A DNA stretch of 64,000 nt, taken from positions 1 to 64,000 of the forward strand of contig DASZPM010000028.1 in NCBI GenBank assembly GCA_035550215.1, in the 5' to 3' direction. This document shows, one piece after another, positions 16,811-25,819 of this stretch. Position 1 is the first letter of the stretch. Every line of letters begins with the position of its first letter. This DNA comes from JABDFW01 sp035550215. Its GTDB lineage: Bacteria > Bacteroidota > Bacteroidia > Chitinophagales > Chitinophagaceae. The notes below the pieces were generated by a model. It ran no database searches, had not been told where the DNA came from, and worked only from the letters and a program-made list of their open reading frames with translations. The translations under genes and the position numbers were made by a program.

Positions 16811-19450
16811 CTACACATGCCATTCGGCTTCTTCACTATATCCCAGTTCGTTAATTAATTCGGCTATCAGCGCCGTCCACCCGCTTTGGTGGCTTGCGCC
16901 CAGCCCGCGGCCAGTATCGCCATGAAAGTATTCATAAAACAATACAAGGTGCTGGTTTTCGGGTTTGCTGTAAAACCAGTTTTGATCGCCGTGCAGGCGC
17001 CGGTGGCCATTTTCGTCGGTTGTAAAAAGCGTGGTCACTCTTTTTGTCAGCTCTATGGCTACATCATTCAGTTCAATAAACTTGCCCGAGCCGGTGGGGT
17101 ATTCCACGGTAAGCGTTCCGTCGTAAAACTCGCCGAATTTTTTTATACTTTGAATGATAAGGAAATTAATAGGCATCCACACAGGGCCGCGCCAGTTGCT
17201 GTTACCGCCAAAAAAGTCTGAGGTACTGTCCCCGGGGTCATACTGAATGTAGTAATTCACCCCTTTTATGTTCACTGAATACGGGTTTTCTTCATGGTAC
17301 TTGCTCAGCGCCCTTATACCACCCTCTGATAAAAACTCTGTTTCGCTCAGCATGCGTTGCAACAGGGCGGTAAGCCTTTCTTTTGGTATTAATGATAATA
17401 ATGTTTTTTCTTCTTCGGCCCTCTCTTCATTGGGCCAGTATTTGTTATTTTTTTTGCGGTAGCTTTCAAACCAGCTTATACGTTTCCTGAAATCATCCAG
17501 CTTATGCAGCACTTCTTTATCAATAATTGACACTGCAAATAAAGATGTAAGCCCCACTATGCTTTGTATGCGCAGTTGCATAGGCGCCCCGCCGGCAGGC
17601 ACCAGCATATCATAATAAAATTTGTCTTCTTCATTCCACAGGCCAAGTTCGTTAAGTGCTTCTGCAATTAAAACAAAATGTTCAAAAAATTTGGTGGCCG
17701 TATCTTCAAAAGCAATATCCTGCATGGCAATTTCAATGGCCATATCCATAAGGTTAAGCGCGTACATACCCATCCAGCTTGTACCGTCAGCCTGCTCCAG
17801 TTTCATTTCGCTGTGCAGTTGTATGCTGCGGTTAAACACACCAATATTGTCCAGCCCCAAAAATCCGCCCTGGAACATGTTTTTGCCACTGGGGTCTTTA
17901 CGGTTTATCCACCATGTAAAATTGATGATAAGCTTTTGAAATATTCTTTTCAAAAAATCAATATCGCCTTTGCCGGTTTTTCTCTTTTCAATATGGTACA
18001 CCTGCAGTGCAGCCCAGGCATGTACCGGCGGGTTTACATCGCCAAAATTCCATTCGTAAGCAGGCAACTGGCCGTCGGGCTTCATATACCACTCACGCAT
18101 AACCAGTATTAGCTGGTGTTTGGCAAACGTAGGGTCAATCATGGCCATAGGTATACAGTGAAAGGCAAGGTCCCATGCGGCATACCAGGGGTACTCCCAT
18201 TTATCGGGCATCAAAATAATGTCCTGGTTCTTTAAGTGCGGCCAGTCGTGGTTGCGGCCATGTAAACGGTGGCCGTTCTTGTTTGCAATACCGTCGTTGC
18301 CACTAATCCATCGCTCAATATCATAATGGTAATATTGTTTGCTCCACAGCAGGCCGGCAAGGGCCTGCCGCTGTATGGCTTTTAGTTCTGCAGGTAAATT
18401 TTGCGGCAGTGTTTCCTCGTAAAATTCGTCGGCTTCATTCTTACGCTGCTGAAATATCTTATCAAAGCCTGAAGAAAAGGGTGAGTCCGTCAACACATCG
18501 CTTAAACGCAGGTATAATGTTTTGGTGGCGCCGGCAGGTATTTTATAATTATATACCGGGGAAAACTTTGTACCGTTCTTTTTATTACGCAGCGCATCGG
18601 CATTTTTACCTAATATAACTGCATCATTTATCGCGTCTTTTACAAAAATGCCCGCAGTATTTGGTTTGCCAAACAACTTTTCGGTATTGGTTTCATTCTC
18701 CGTAAAAAACCTGTCGTTTGTTTTTTGAAAATACAGGTAATAGGAGCCCAGCCTCTCATGGGTAGCTTTAACCGTGCAATCATTAATCTCTTTAATAAGC
18801 GGTTTTTTATCAACCCCTTTAAACTGCCACCGGTTATAAAACCATAACGTTGGTAAAACAGTAATAGGTGCAGTTGCCTTGCCCCGGTTGGTAATTTCTA
18901 TTTTAATACCTATATCGCGCTTATTGTATTTTGCGTAGGTAATTAACACGTCAAAATAACGGTCGTCATCAAAAACACCGGTATCCAGTATCTCGTATTC
19001 CGGCTGCAGCTTGCTGCGCTTTTTATTTTCTTCTGCCAGTTCTTTGTAGGGAAAAGCCTGCTGGGGGTATTTATACAACATCTGCATGTAGTAATGCGAT
19101 GGCAGGTTATCCAGGTAATAATACAGTTCCTTTACGTCCTCCCCGTGGTTGCCCTGGTAGTTGCCTAAACCAAACAGGCGTTCTTTTAATATTTCGTCCT
19201 TACCATTCCATAAAGCAATGGAAAAGCAAAGGTTTTGAAAAAAATCCGTCAGCCCCGCAAGCCCGTCGTCACCCCATATATAAGCCCGGCTGTGCGCGTG
19301 TGCAAAGGGAAAATAATTCCAGGCATCACTGTTCTCGCTGTAGTCTTCTCTTACTGTTCCCCACTGGCGCTCGGGCAAATATGGGCCCCATTGTTCAAGT
19401 GGTATTTTTTTTGACGCGTTAACTTTTAAACGTTGTTGTTCTGCAGTCAT
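16811..19450 (-). CDS. GH63-like glucosidase (mannosyl-oligosaccharide-glucosidase family)
   Basis: An 879-aa glycoside hydrolase without signal peptide, so cytoplasmic. The N-terminal beta-sandwich part contains QWGTVREDYS and DAWNYFPFAHAHSRAYIWGDDG. The C-terminal (alpha/alpha)6 barrel includes GRNHDWPHLKNQD, EYPWYAAWDLAFHCIPMA, GGFLGLDNIGVFNRS and NWRGPVWMPINFL, all typical of clan GH-G enzymes. Bacterial and fungal relatives are annotated as glucosidases of the GH63 family; several hydrolyse alpha-glucosides such as glucosylglycerate-type compounds, but the substrate here is undetermined. It stands alone, divergent from the FIST gene across 201 nt. Confidence 0.8.
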   Translation of the reverse strand: MTAEQQRLKVNASKKIPLEQWGPYLPERQWGTVREDYSENSDAWNYFPFAHAHSRAYIWGDDGLAGLTDFFQNLCFSIALWNGKDEILKERLFGLGNYQGNHGEDVKELYYYLDNLPSHYYMQMLYKYPQQAFPYKELAEENKKRSKLQPEYEILDTGVFDDDRYFDVLITYAKYNKRDIGIKIEITNRGKATAPITVLPTLWFYNRWQFKGVDKKPLIKEINDCTVKATHERLGSYYLYFQKTNDRFFTENETNTEKLFGKPNTAGIFVKDAINDAVILGKNADALRNKKNGTKFSPVYNYKIPAGATKTLYLRLSDVLTDSPFSSGFDKIFQQRKNEADEFYEETLPQNLPAELKAIQRQALAGLLWSKQYYHYDIERWISGNDGIANKNGHRLHGRNHDWPHLKNQDIILMPDKWEYPWYAAWDLAFHCIPMAMIDPTFAKHQLILVMREWYMKPDGQLPAYEWNFGDVNPPVHAWAALQVYHIEKRKTGKGDIDFLKRIFQKLIINFTWWINRKDPSGKNMFQGGFLGLDNIGVFNRSIQLHSEMKLEQADGTSWMGMYALNLMDMAIEIAMQDIAFEDTATKFFEHFVLIAEALNELGLWNEEDKFYYDMLVPAGGAPMQLRIQSIVGLTSLFAVSIIDKEVLHKLDDFRKRISWFESYRKKNNKYWPNEERAEEEKTLLSLIPKERLTALLQRMLSETEFLSEGGIRALSKYHEENPYSVNIKGVNYYIQYDPGDSTSDFFGGNSNWRGPVWMPINFLIIQSIKKFGEFYDGTLTVEYPTGSGKFIELNDVAIELTKRVTTLFTTDENGHRRLHGDQNWFYSKPENQHLVLFYEYFHGDTGRGLGASHQSGWTALIAELINELGYSEEAEWHV

Positions 19451-19651
19451 CCTGTTACCTGTTAATTATGTTTATCCTGCTAATCACACATTGCAGTTAT
19501 CACCTTAATAAAGCCTGAAATTATACCATACAAAACTTGCAGGGCTATAAAATAGCATTAAAAGCGCAGTTTAAAAATTTAACGGCAAAAAAATATTTTT
19601 TTATTTGCTACCTTGTACCGCTTTTTGCATTTTCCTCCAATCCTATAAATT

Positions 19652-20791
19652 ATGCAAACCCATACGTGCTTTTTATATGAAAACAAGTGGCAAAATCTTG
19701 ATAATGCGGCACTGGCCGCAGCAGACTATCAGTTAGTACTTGTTTTTGCCGACCGCTTTTTGCTGGAAGATAAAGGCCATATTGCCACAATTAAACAAAC
19801 TTTTCCGGGCGCAACTATCGTAAGTTGTTCCACCTCCGGTGAAATTAGCGGCAGGCAGGTGCATGACAACTCGCTTGTGGCCACCGCAATCCATTTTGAT
19901 AATACGGCCCTTCAATTTGCCAATGCTAACGCAGCAAATTTTACCAATTCCCGCCAACTGGGCGAAAATGTTGCATCGCAGCTACCGGCAGAAGACCTTA
20001 AATATGTGCTGGTAATTTCCAATGGCGGTAAGGTAAATGGTTCAGAATTGGTGAGTGCCATTAATGAAACCCTGGGCGAAAATGTAATAGTTACAGGTGG
20101 CCTTGCCGGGGACGGCGCCCGTTTTGAAAAAACGCTGGTTGGCCTTAATGAAGATATAAATGAAGGCGCAGTGGTACTGGTAGGTTTTTATGGTGAACAT
20201 CTTAAAATAGGCTATGGCTTAAACGGGGGATGGGAAGTTTTTGGGCCAGAAAGGGTTATTACAAAGTCTGACCAAAACGTGCTGTACGAAATTGACCACC
20301 AGAATGCCCTGCAGCTATATAAAAAATACCTGGGCAAATACGCGTCAGAATTGCCGGGTTCGGCATTGCTTTTTCCGCTCGCCATTAAAACCGGTAACGA
20401 CGAAACAACGGTGGTTAGAACGATATTGACGATTGACGAAGACAAGCAAACCATGACCTTTGCGGGTAATGTACCGGAAGGTGCTGCCGTACGCCTTATG
20501 AAGGCAAACTTTGACCAGCTTATTTACAGCGCCGGTGAAGCAGCCACATTAGCCAACGGTCTTATGAATGAAACAGCGCCCCAACTGGTATTGCTGATTA
20601 GCTGTGTGGGCAGAAAATTGGTATTGGGCAGAAGAATTGAAGAAGAGGTGGAAGCCGCGGCTGACATTTTTCCTGCAAGCCCTGCCGTAACAGGCTTTTA
20701 TTCATACGGTGAAATTTCACCGCTCAAGCAAACAGGCTCCTGCGAATTACATAATCAAACAATGACTATCACTACCCTTGCTGAAATATAA
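19652..20791 (+). CDS. FIST domain sensory protein
   Basis: A 379-aa cytosolic protein with the FIST N-domain (about 25-215; CSTSGEI, TGGLAGDGA, GAVVLVGFYG) and FIST C-domain (about 220-360; ISCVGRKLVLG, GFYSYGEISP). FIST domains are predicted to bind small ligands such as amino acids and occur in signal transduction proteins. The stop lies 4 nt before the start of the hybrid histidine kinase, so the two genes almost certainly form one operon. The FIST protein probably feeds a signal to that kinase. Confidence 0.88.
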   Translation: MQTHTCFLYENKWQNLDNAALAAADYQLVLVFADRFLLEDKGHIATIKQTFPGATIVSCSTSGEISGRQVHDNSLVATAIHFDNTALQFANANAANFTNSRQLGENVASQLPAEDLKYVLVISNGGKVNGSELVSAINETLGENVIVTGGLAGDGARFEKTLVGLNEDINEGAVVLVGFYGEHLKIGYGLNGGWEVFGPERVITKSDQNVLYEIDHQNALQLYKKYLGKYASELPGSALLFPLAIKTGNDETTVVRTILTIDEDKQTMTFAGNVPEGAAVRLMKANFDQLIYSAGEAATLANGLMNETAPQLVLLISCVGRKLVLGRRIEEEVEAAADIFPASPAVTGFYSYGEISPLKQTGSCELHNQTMTITTLAEI

Positions 20792-20795
20792 ACCT

Positions 20796-22316
20796 ATGTA
20801 TCACACCCTACTCGATAAACAGATAAAGAAACACCTCAACGGAAACGCAGAAGATAACGTAGCACTTCAAAAATTTTTGAGCGTAGTAAACGAGTCGTAC
20901 CAAAATTTTGAACGGGATAAAGAACTGAGTGAGCACGCATTCGCTATCAGCGAAAATGAATATGCTGACATTAACGCAAAGCTGCGGGAGGAGATTGATT
21001 TAAGAAAGCGGTCTGTAACCAAGCTGATTGATACTATCCGCTCTATTGAACACTCATCTGATTTTAAGGAATTAAGCGGCCACGACCTGGAAGAGATAAT
21101 TGATTATCTGAAGATTCAGATAGAAAAGAGAAGGCAGGCGGAGCTTGAAATGAAAGCAGCAAAAGAAGTGGCGGAAAAGGCCGCGATGGCGCGTTCTGAA
21201 TTTCTTTCTATGATGAGCCACGAAATTAGAACGCCGCTCAATGCCGTAGTTGGGTTTACCTATCTTTTATTACAGGGCCGGTTTTTGCCGGAACAGGAAG
21301 AACAGCTAAACCTGCTGAAATTTTCCGCTGAAAACCTGCTGGCACTTATTAATGACATACTGGATTTCAATAAAATTGAATCCGGCAAAGTATCGCTGGA
21401 AAAAACATCCTTTAATCTGCCCAAGCTTATTAACCAGATACGTAATACCAATTTTACAAAGGCACAGGATAACGGTAACAACATTCGGGTAATGTTTGAT
21501 ACCCAGATACCAACGCTGGTAAAGGGCGACCCGCTGCGTATAGGGCAGGTAATAAATAACCTTGTATCAAACGCGGTTAAGTTTACACATAACGGCATTG
21601 TGATAATTGAGGCCATGCTGTTAAAGCAAACGCATGATAATATAGAAATTCAAATTTCGGTTAAGGACAATGGTATAGGCATTGAACCTGAAAACCAGAA
21701 AAAGATATTTGAAATATTTACCCAGGCGTCAGACTCAACCACAAGGCAATATGGCGGCTCCGGCCTGGGCCTTGCCATTTGTAACGGCCTGCTCGAAATA
21801 ATGCACAGCCATGTTTCGCTTGAAAGTACGCCGGGCAAGGGTTCAGTATTCAGCTTTATCCTTAACGTCCCTTATGCCGATGAAGCAGAGCAATATTCGC
21901 CTGACAGCGATAAATTAGCCTCTGCCGACCCCGACCTTGCCGGCACGCGGGTATTGCTGGTAGAAGACAATAATGTTAACACACTTGTTGCAACTACATT
22001 CTTAAAGCGGTGGAATACTATTGTTGACACTGCCGATAACGGTAAGGTAGCACTGGAAAAAATACGGGAAAATACTTACCACATTATTTTAATGGATTTG
22101 CACATGCCCGAAATGAACGGGTACGAAGCATGCAAACAAATAATGCAGATAAAACCCAAACTGCCTGTTATTGCCCTTACCGCTTCAGCTATGCTTAATA
22201 TACGGGATAAAGCTTTTGAGGTGGGTATGATTGATTATGTTACCAAGCCATTTGAACCAAACGAGCTTTACGAAAAAATACGAAAGAACAGGCTGCCGTT
22301 AAGCCACCCGTTATAG
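20796..22316 (+). CDS. Soluble hybrid histidine kinase / response regulator
   Basis: A 506-aa kinase with no membrane segment. Residues 1-130 are helical and probably coiled coil (ending AAKEVAEKAAMARSEF). The HisKA box MMSHEIRTPLNAV has His142. The HATPase domain has the N box NLVSNAVKFT, G1 DNGIGI and G2 GGSGLGLAI. A C-terminal REC domain has LVEDNNVN, the phosphoacceptor in LMDLHMPEM (Asp434), and KPF. With no sensor domain of its own, it probably depends on the FIST protein encoded 4 nt upstream. ATG 20796 is used; a TTG at 20778 overlaps the FIST stop. The output partner is unknown. Confidence 0.92.
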   Translation: MYHTLLDKQIKKHLNGNAEDNVALQKFLSVVNESYQNFERDKELSEHAFAISENEYADINAKLREEIDLRKRSVTKLIDTIRSIEHSSDFKELSGHDLEEIIDYLKIQIEKRRQAELEMKAAKEVAEKAAMARSEFLSMMSHEIRTPLNAVVGFTYLLLQGRFLPEQEEQLNLLKFSAENLLALINDILDFNKIESGKVSLEKTSFNLPKLINQIRNTNFTKAQDNGNNIRVMFDTQIPTLVKGDPLRIGQVINNLVSNAVKFTHNGIVIIEAMLLKQTHDNIEIQISVKDNGIGIEPENQKKIFEIFTQASDSTTRQYGGSGLGLAICNGLLEIMHSHVSLESTPGKGSVFSFILNVPYADEAEQYSPDSDKLASADPDLAGTRVLLVEDNNVNTLVATTFLKRWNTIVDTADNGKVALEKIRENTYHIILMDLHMPEMNGYEACKQIMQIKPKLPVIALTASAMLNIRDKAFEVGMIDYVTKPFEPNELYEKIRKNRLPLSHPL

Positions 22317-22330
22317 CTGCCTGCGTAATG

Positions 22331-23548
22331 CTATGCTTCCTGTAATTTCTTCTCCAGCACAAACTTTATGGCTGCGGCTATTTTATTGCCTTTGTCATTT
22401 ATTTGCTCTTCACTCCATGCAAGGCTTATGGCGGTTGAAATACACCTGCCCATCACCGCATCACTGGCGCTGAAGTCAGTTTCAGCCAGTTTTTGCAGGG
22501 CTGCTGCCTGGCTGTTATTAAGTGCACCAAGTGAAGCCACATTTTTAAGGTGCTGCCATTTGCGTATATAATGCCAGTTGTTGTCAAACCAGTAAAAATT
22601 TCCCGCGTATATATTTTGGGCTTTTAATTCAGCCACCACTTCGCGCATTATTTCTTCCGAGGGTAAAAACCAGCTTAAAAAAGTACAGCTATCGCCGCTT
22701 TCGTCCGGTACAGCACGAAACGATACTTCGGGTATTTCAGCAAGAATTGCCTTTAACTGCGCATGGTTTTTTCTTTGTATGGCAAGAAATTTTGACAGCT
22801 TGCGTATTTGCGCAAGCCCAACAGCAGCATGCAGTTCACTTATACGGAAATTGTAGCCGATAAACGGGTGCAGGTCCGCGCCGCGGTCAACACCCTTATG
22901 GTCATGGCCATGGTCGCTGTAGCCATCGCATTTTATATAAGTTTCTTCGTTGTTGGTAAGCACCGCGCCCCCTTCTGCACAGGTGATTGTTTTTACAAAG
23001 TCGAAGGAGAACGTGCCGGCATCACCAATTGTTCCAAGTGATTTGCCTTTATAGGTTGCGCCAATGCTCTGGCAGGCGTCTTCCAGCAATAGCAGGCTAT
23101 GTTCCGCGCAAATTTGTTTCAACGCGTCAAGGTCAGCCATGCTGCCGCACATGTGTACGGGCATTATACATTTTGTTTTAGGTGTAATTGCTTTGCGCAC
23201 TGCTTCCGGGTTCAGCGTAAGCGTTTCATCAATATCCACCAGCACCGGCACAGCGCCCACGCTTAATACTGCCTCAAAACTGGCCACAAAAGTAAAGCTG
23301 GGCATTATAACTTCATCCCCTGCGCCAATACCTAAAGCCGCCATCGCAGTGGTTAAGGCTGCTGTTCCGCTGCTTACTAATTGGGCATATTTGCAGCCAA
23401 AGGTCTCTGTTATCGCCTTTTCCAGTTCAACCGCTTTCCAAACGCCCTTACGCGGGCCGTCAAAACCATAACGCATCATAATGCCTGTTTCCAGCACATC
23501 GTTCACTTCTTTTCTTTCTTCATCCCCAAAAAATTCAAACCCTGGCAT
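22331..23548 (-). CDS. DegT/DnrJ/EryC1/StrS family PLP aminotransferase
   Basis: A 405-aa fold-type I aminotransferase of the sugar aminotransferase family. Visible are the cofactor loop SSGTAALTTAM, the DACQSIGATYKG segment, the Schiff-base Lys in FDFVKTITCAEGG, and the conserved NFRISELHAAVGLAQ. The opening MPGFEFFGDEERKEVNDVLETG reminds me of 8-amino-3,8-dideoxy-octulosonate (Kdo8N) transaminase KdnA, but a KdnB-type alcohol dehydrogenase is not next to it, so I leave the symbol empty. It probably makes an amino sugar for the envelope. It converges with the hybrid kinase and is divergent from the lipoprotein gene. Confidence 0.85.
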   Translation of the reverse strand: MPGFEFFGDEERKEVNDVLETGIMMRYGFDGPRKGVWKAVELEKAITETFGCKYAQLVSSGTAALTTAMAALGIGAGDEVIMPSFTFVASFEAVLSVGAVPVLVDIDETLTLNPEAVRKAITPKTKCIMPVHMCGSMADLDALKQICAEHSLLLLEDACQSIGATYKGKSLGTIGDAGTFSFDFVKTITCAEGGAVLTNNEETYIKCDGYSDHGHDHKGVDRGADLHPFIGYNFRISELHAAVGLAQIRKLSKFLAIQRKNHAQLKAILAEIPEVSFRAVPDESGDSCTFLSWFLPSEEIMREVVAELKAQNIYAGNFYWFDNNWHYIRKWQHLKNVASLGALNNSQAAALQKLAETDFSASDAVMGRCISTAISLAWSEEQINDKGNKIAAAIKFVLEKKLQEA

Positions 23549-23571
23549 AACTTACATGTTTGTTTAAGCTG

Positions 23572-23579
23572 CAAAGGTA
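23572..23579 (-). promoter_or_regulatory. -7 box TACCTTTG for the DegT aminotransferase gene
   Basis: A perfect TAnnTTTG match on the minus strand, 23 nt before ATG 23548. A TTTTG lies 25 nt further upstream, longer than the usual -33/-7 spacing. Confidence 0.5.
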
Positions 23580-23683
23580 AAAAACGCGGCTATAACTTAC
23601 CGGTCAAAATTTAACCGCGCATTTAAGCATAGCTTTAACATAAACAATATGTAATTTGTAAGTGGTCAGGCATCATACTTACT

Positions 23684-24268
23684 ATGAAACAGCTTTTTAT
23701 TTTTACGGCTATCGTTACAATGGGTGTAATCGTCTCATGTTCTGCAAGCAGGCGGGCTGCAGCACAATTGCCCGCATTTGCTGATACTTATGGTAAAGAA
23801 GAGCAGTTAACTGACACAGTTCTGCACCGTTTACAGCAGGAAAATGATGTGGTTATAGCTGCATATACCCAAAACATGTCGTGGGGTGTGCACTTTGACT
23901 ACACCATACTAACAAACAAGGGCGGCTTGTGGAAAAGTTACCTGTACAGCATAAGCGGCACTTTTGCCAAAAAACAAACCCTGTTTACTGAAATGCCTGC
24001 CACAAACAAAAAAGCCGCTGACAGTATATTGGCTTTATTAAACAACCAGGCCTTATGGCGCAGCCGGGACAACCATGAAACCTGCAATATGCAGGTGAGC
24101 GATGGCGCCACCTCTTACCTGCTCATGGCGTCTCCTTCCAAAGTATTGCGGCTATCGTATTATATGCCTGAACAATACCAAAAATTTTGCCCGGACAGCA
24201 GCAGGCAACAGTTTATTAGCGTGTTTAACAAAGTGCAAAACCTGGCTCAAAAAGTCCCTTCACAGTAA
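23684..24268 (+). CDS. Hypothetical lipoprotein
   Basis: A 194-aa predicted lipoprotein: the N-terminal hydrophobic segment ends in a lipobox-like VIVSC (Cys19). The rest is a soluble domain with a few aromatic strands (NMSWGVHFDYTILTNKG) and two further cysteines (ETCNMQ, KFCPD). I do not recognise a family. It lies 79 nt upstream of the deoxyhypusine-synthase-like gene, but that gene has its own promoter, so they need not be linked. Confidence 0.6.
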   Translation: MKQLFIFTAIVTMGVIVSCSASRRAAAQLPAFADTYGKEEQLTDTVLHRLQQENDVVIAAYTQNMSWGVHFDYTILTNKGGLWKSYLYSISGTFAKKQTLFTEMPATNKKAADSILALLNNQALWRSRDNHETCNMQVSDGATSYLLMASPSKVLRLSYYMPEQYQKFCPDSSRQQFISVFNKVQNLAQKVPSQ

Positions 24269-24296
24269 TGGGAAATATTACCATTTCGGGTGTTCC

Positions 24297-24327
24297 TTTC
24301 CAATCCATCTTAAAAAAACTACATTTG
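24297..24327 (+). promoter_or_regulatory. Promoter for the deoxyhypusine-synthase-like gene
   Basis: TTTC (24297-24300), 19 nt, then TACATTTG (24320-24327). This is one base off the Bacteroidota TTTG-N19-TAnnTTTG consensus with ideal spacing, and 20 nt before ATG 24348. It is the best complete promoter in the window. Confidence 0.65.
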
Positions 24328-24347
24328 TGCCCTAAAATTTTTTAGCA

Positions 24348-25322
24348 ATGGAAAAAGGGCCTGTATCACAATACATTTTGCACCACTACCGGCATTTTAA
24401 CGCCGCGGCGTTAATTGATGCTGCCAAAGGATATGAAACACATTTACTGGAAGGCGGTAAAATGATGGTTACCCTTGCGGGTGCTATGAGTACTGCTGAA
24501 CTTGGATTGTCGTTAGCGGAAATGATCCGCCAGGACAAAGTGCATATTATTAGCTGTACAGGCGCCAACCTTGAAGAAGATATTATGAACCTTGTGGCGC
24601 ACAGCCACTATAAACGCGTGCCCAACTACCGCGATTTAAGCCCGCAGGAAGAGTGGGATTTGCTGGAGAATCATTATAACCGTGTTACCGATACCTGCAT
24701 ACCGGAAGAAGAAGCTTTCAGGCGGTTGCAGAAACACATACACAAATTATGGAAAGAAGCAGATGATGCCGGGGAGCGGTATTTTCCGCACGAGTTTATG
24801 TACAAAATGCTGCTGAGCGGTGTGCTGGAGCAGTACTACGAGATTGACCCGAAAGATAGCTGGATGCTTGCCGCAGCACAAAAGAACCTGCCGATTGTGG
24901 TAGGCGGCTGGGAAGACAGCACCATGGGTAATATTTTTGCCAGCTATGTTATAAAAAATCAAATGAAAGCCACCACCATGAAAAGCGGTATTGAATACAT
25001 GGTTTGGCTGGCTGACTGGTACCGCCATAACAGCGGCGGCAAAGGTGTAGGATTTTTTCAAATAGGCGGCGGTATCGCAGGTGATTTCCCTATCTGCGTT
25101 GTGCCTATGATGTACCAGGATTTAGAATGGCACGATGTGCCTTTTTGGGGTTACTTCTGCCAGGTGAGCGATTCAACAACGTCGTATGGTTCCTATTCAG
25201 GCGCGGTGCCAAACGAAAAAATCACCTGGGGTAAGCTGGGCATTGATACGCCAAAATTTATTGTAGAAAGCGATGCCACTATAGTAGTGCCGCTGATATT
25301 TGCTTATTTGCTGGGTTGGTAG
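24348..25322 (+). CDS. Deoxyhypusine synthase-like protein
   Basis: A 324-aa member of the deoxyhypusine synthase family, which in eukaryotes and archaea moves a 4-aminobutyl group from spermidine to eIF5A using NAD. The NAD-binding portion shows MMVTLAGAMSTAELG, ISCTGANLEED and FFQIGGGIAGDFPIC. The catalytic lysine context ITWGKLG is kept (Lys296). Bacteria have no eIF5A; some bacterial relatives make homospermidine or another polyamine, so a polyamine role is the best guess. It has its own promoter and a strong terminator, so it is probably monocistronic. Confidence 0.88.
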   Translation: MEKGPVSQYILHHYRHFNAAALIDAAKGYETHLLEGGKMMVTLAGAMSTAELGLSLAEMIRQDKVHIISCTGANLEEDIMNLVAHSHYKRVPNYRDLSPQEEWDLLENHYNRVTDTCIPEEEAFRRLQKHIHKLWKEADDAGERYFPHEFMYKMLLSGVLEQYYEIDPKDSWMLAAAQKNLPIVVGGWEDSTMGNIFASYVIKNQMKATTMKSGIEYMVWLADWYRHNSGGKGVGFFQIGGGIAGDFPICVVPMMYQDLEWHDVPFWGYFCQVSDSTTSYGSYSGAVPNEKITWGKLGIDTPKFIVESDATIVVPLIFAYLLGW

Positions 25323-25363
25323 GGGTTGGTTGATTAATAAAGAAAGTAAACAGCATTATAATG

Positions 25364-25388
25364 AACGCCGGTTATTCCGGCGTTTTTT
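25364..25388 (+). terminator. Terminator between the DHS-like and HxlR genes
   Basis: A perfect 8-bp stem AACGCCGG/CCGGCGTT with a 5-nt loop, followed by a T run. It serves the deoxyhypusine-synthase-like gene. It reaches the stop codon of the converging HxlR gene. Confidence 0.85.
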
Positions 25389-25788
25389 AATTCATGGTTA
25401 CGTTAATCATTTGCTTAATAGACAGTACATTGTCAATATGCTGCATCCCCCAATCCTGCAATTGGTAAATAAGAGGTAATAATGACCTGCCCTTTTCTGA
25501 CAGGCTATAGTCTACCCGTTGCAGTTTTGCATCATGCTGCGTGCGTACAACAAGCCCCGCATTCTCCAGCTCATTCAAGTGCTCCGAAAGCATCTTGCGG
25601 CTTATGTTATGAATAATGCGGTAAAGGTCGTTATACCGCATAGGCGTTTCAGCCAGGTAGCAGAGTATACAGGGTTTCCATTTTGTTGCAAATAATTTCA
25701 GCGTTGCAATAACTGCGCACCGGTAAATCTTTTTTTCGTCCTGCGTTCTTTTAACCGGTAACCTTTTCGTTACCTCTTGTTTTGTCAT
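25387..25788 (-). CDS. HxlR-family transcriptional regulator
   Basis: A 133-aa winged-helix regulator of the HxlR/DUF24 type. It carries the family pattern ATLKLFATKWKPCILCYLAE, the recognition region YNDLYRIIHNISRKMLSEHLNELE, and the wing LVVRTQHDAKLQRVDYSLSEKGRSL. Cys residues at CAV and PCILC could sense oxidants or electrophiles, as in several HxlR proteins. It is divergent from a DUF3291 gene with only 31 nt between the start codons, the usual layout of an HxlR protein and its target. Confidence 0.88.
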   Translation of the reverse strand: MTKQEVTKRLPVKRTQDEKKIYRCAVIATLKLFATKWKPCILCYLAETPMRYNDLYRIIHNISRKMLSEHLNELENAGLVVRTQHDAKLQRVDYSLSEKGRSLLPLIYQLQDWGMQHIDNVLSIKQMINVTMN

Positions 25789-25819
25789 ATCCGCATTATT
25801 AGTTTTACAAAAAATCTTG

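Noticed and set aside
16635..16823. A 62-codon minus-strand frame overlapping the 3' end of the GH63-like gene
   Set aside because: Its composition is not protein-like, it overlaps a real gene end, and it covers the hairpins at 16751-16775.
24348..25322. Annotation as a true deoxyhypusine synthase acting on eIF5A
   Set aside because: Bacteria have no eIF5A, so only the family resemblance is claimed.
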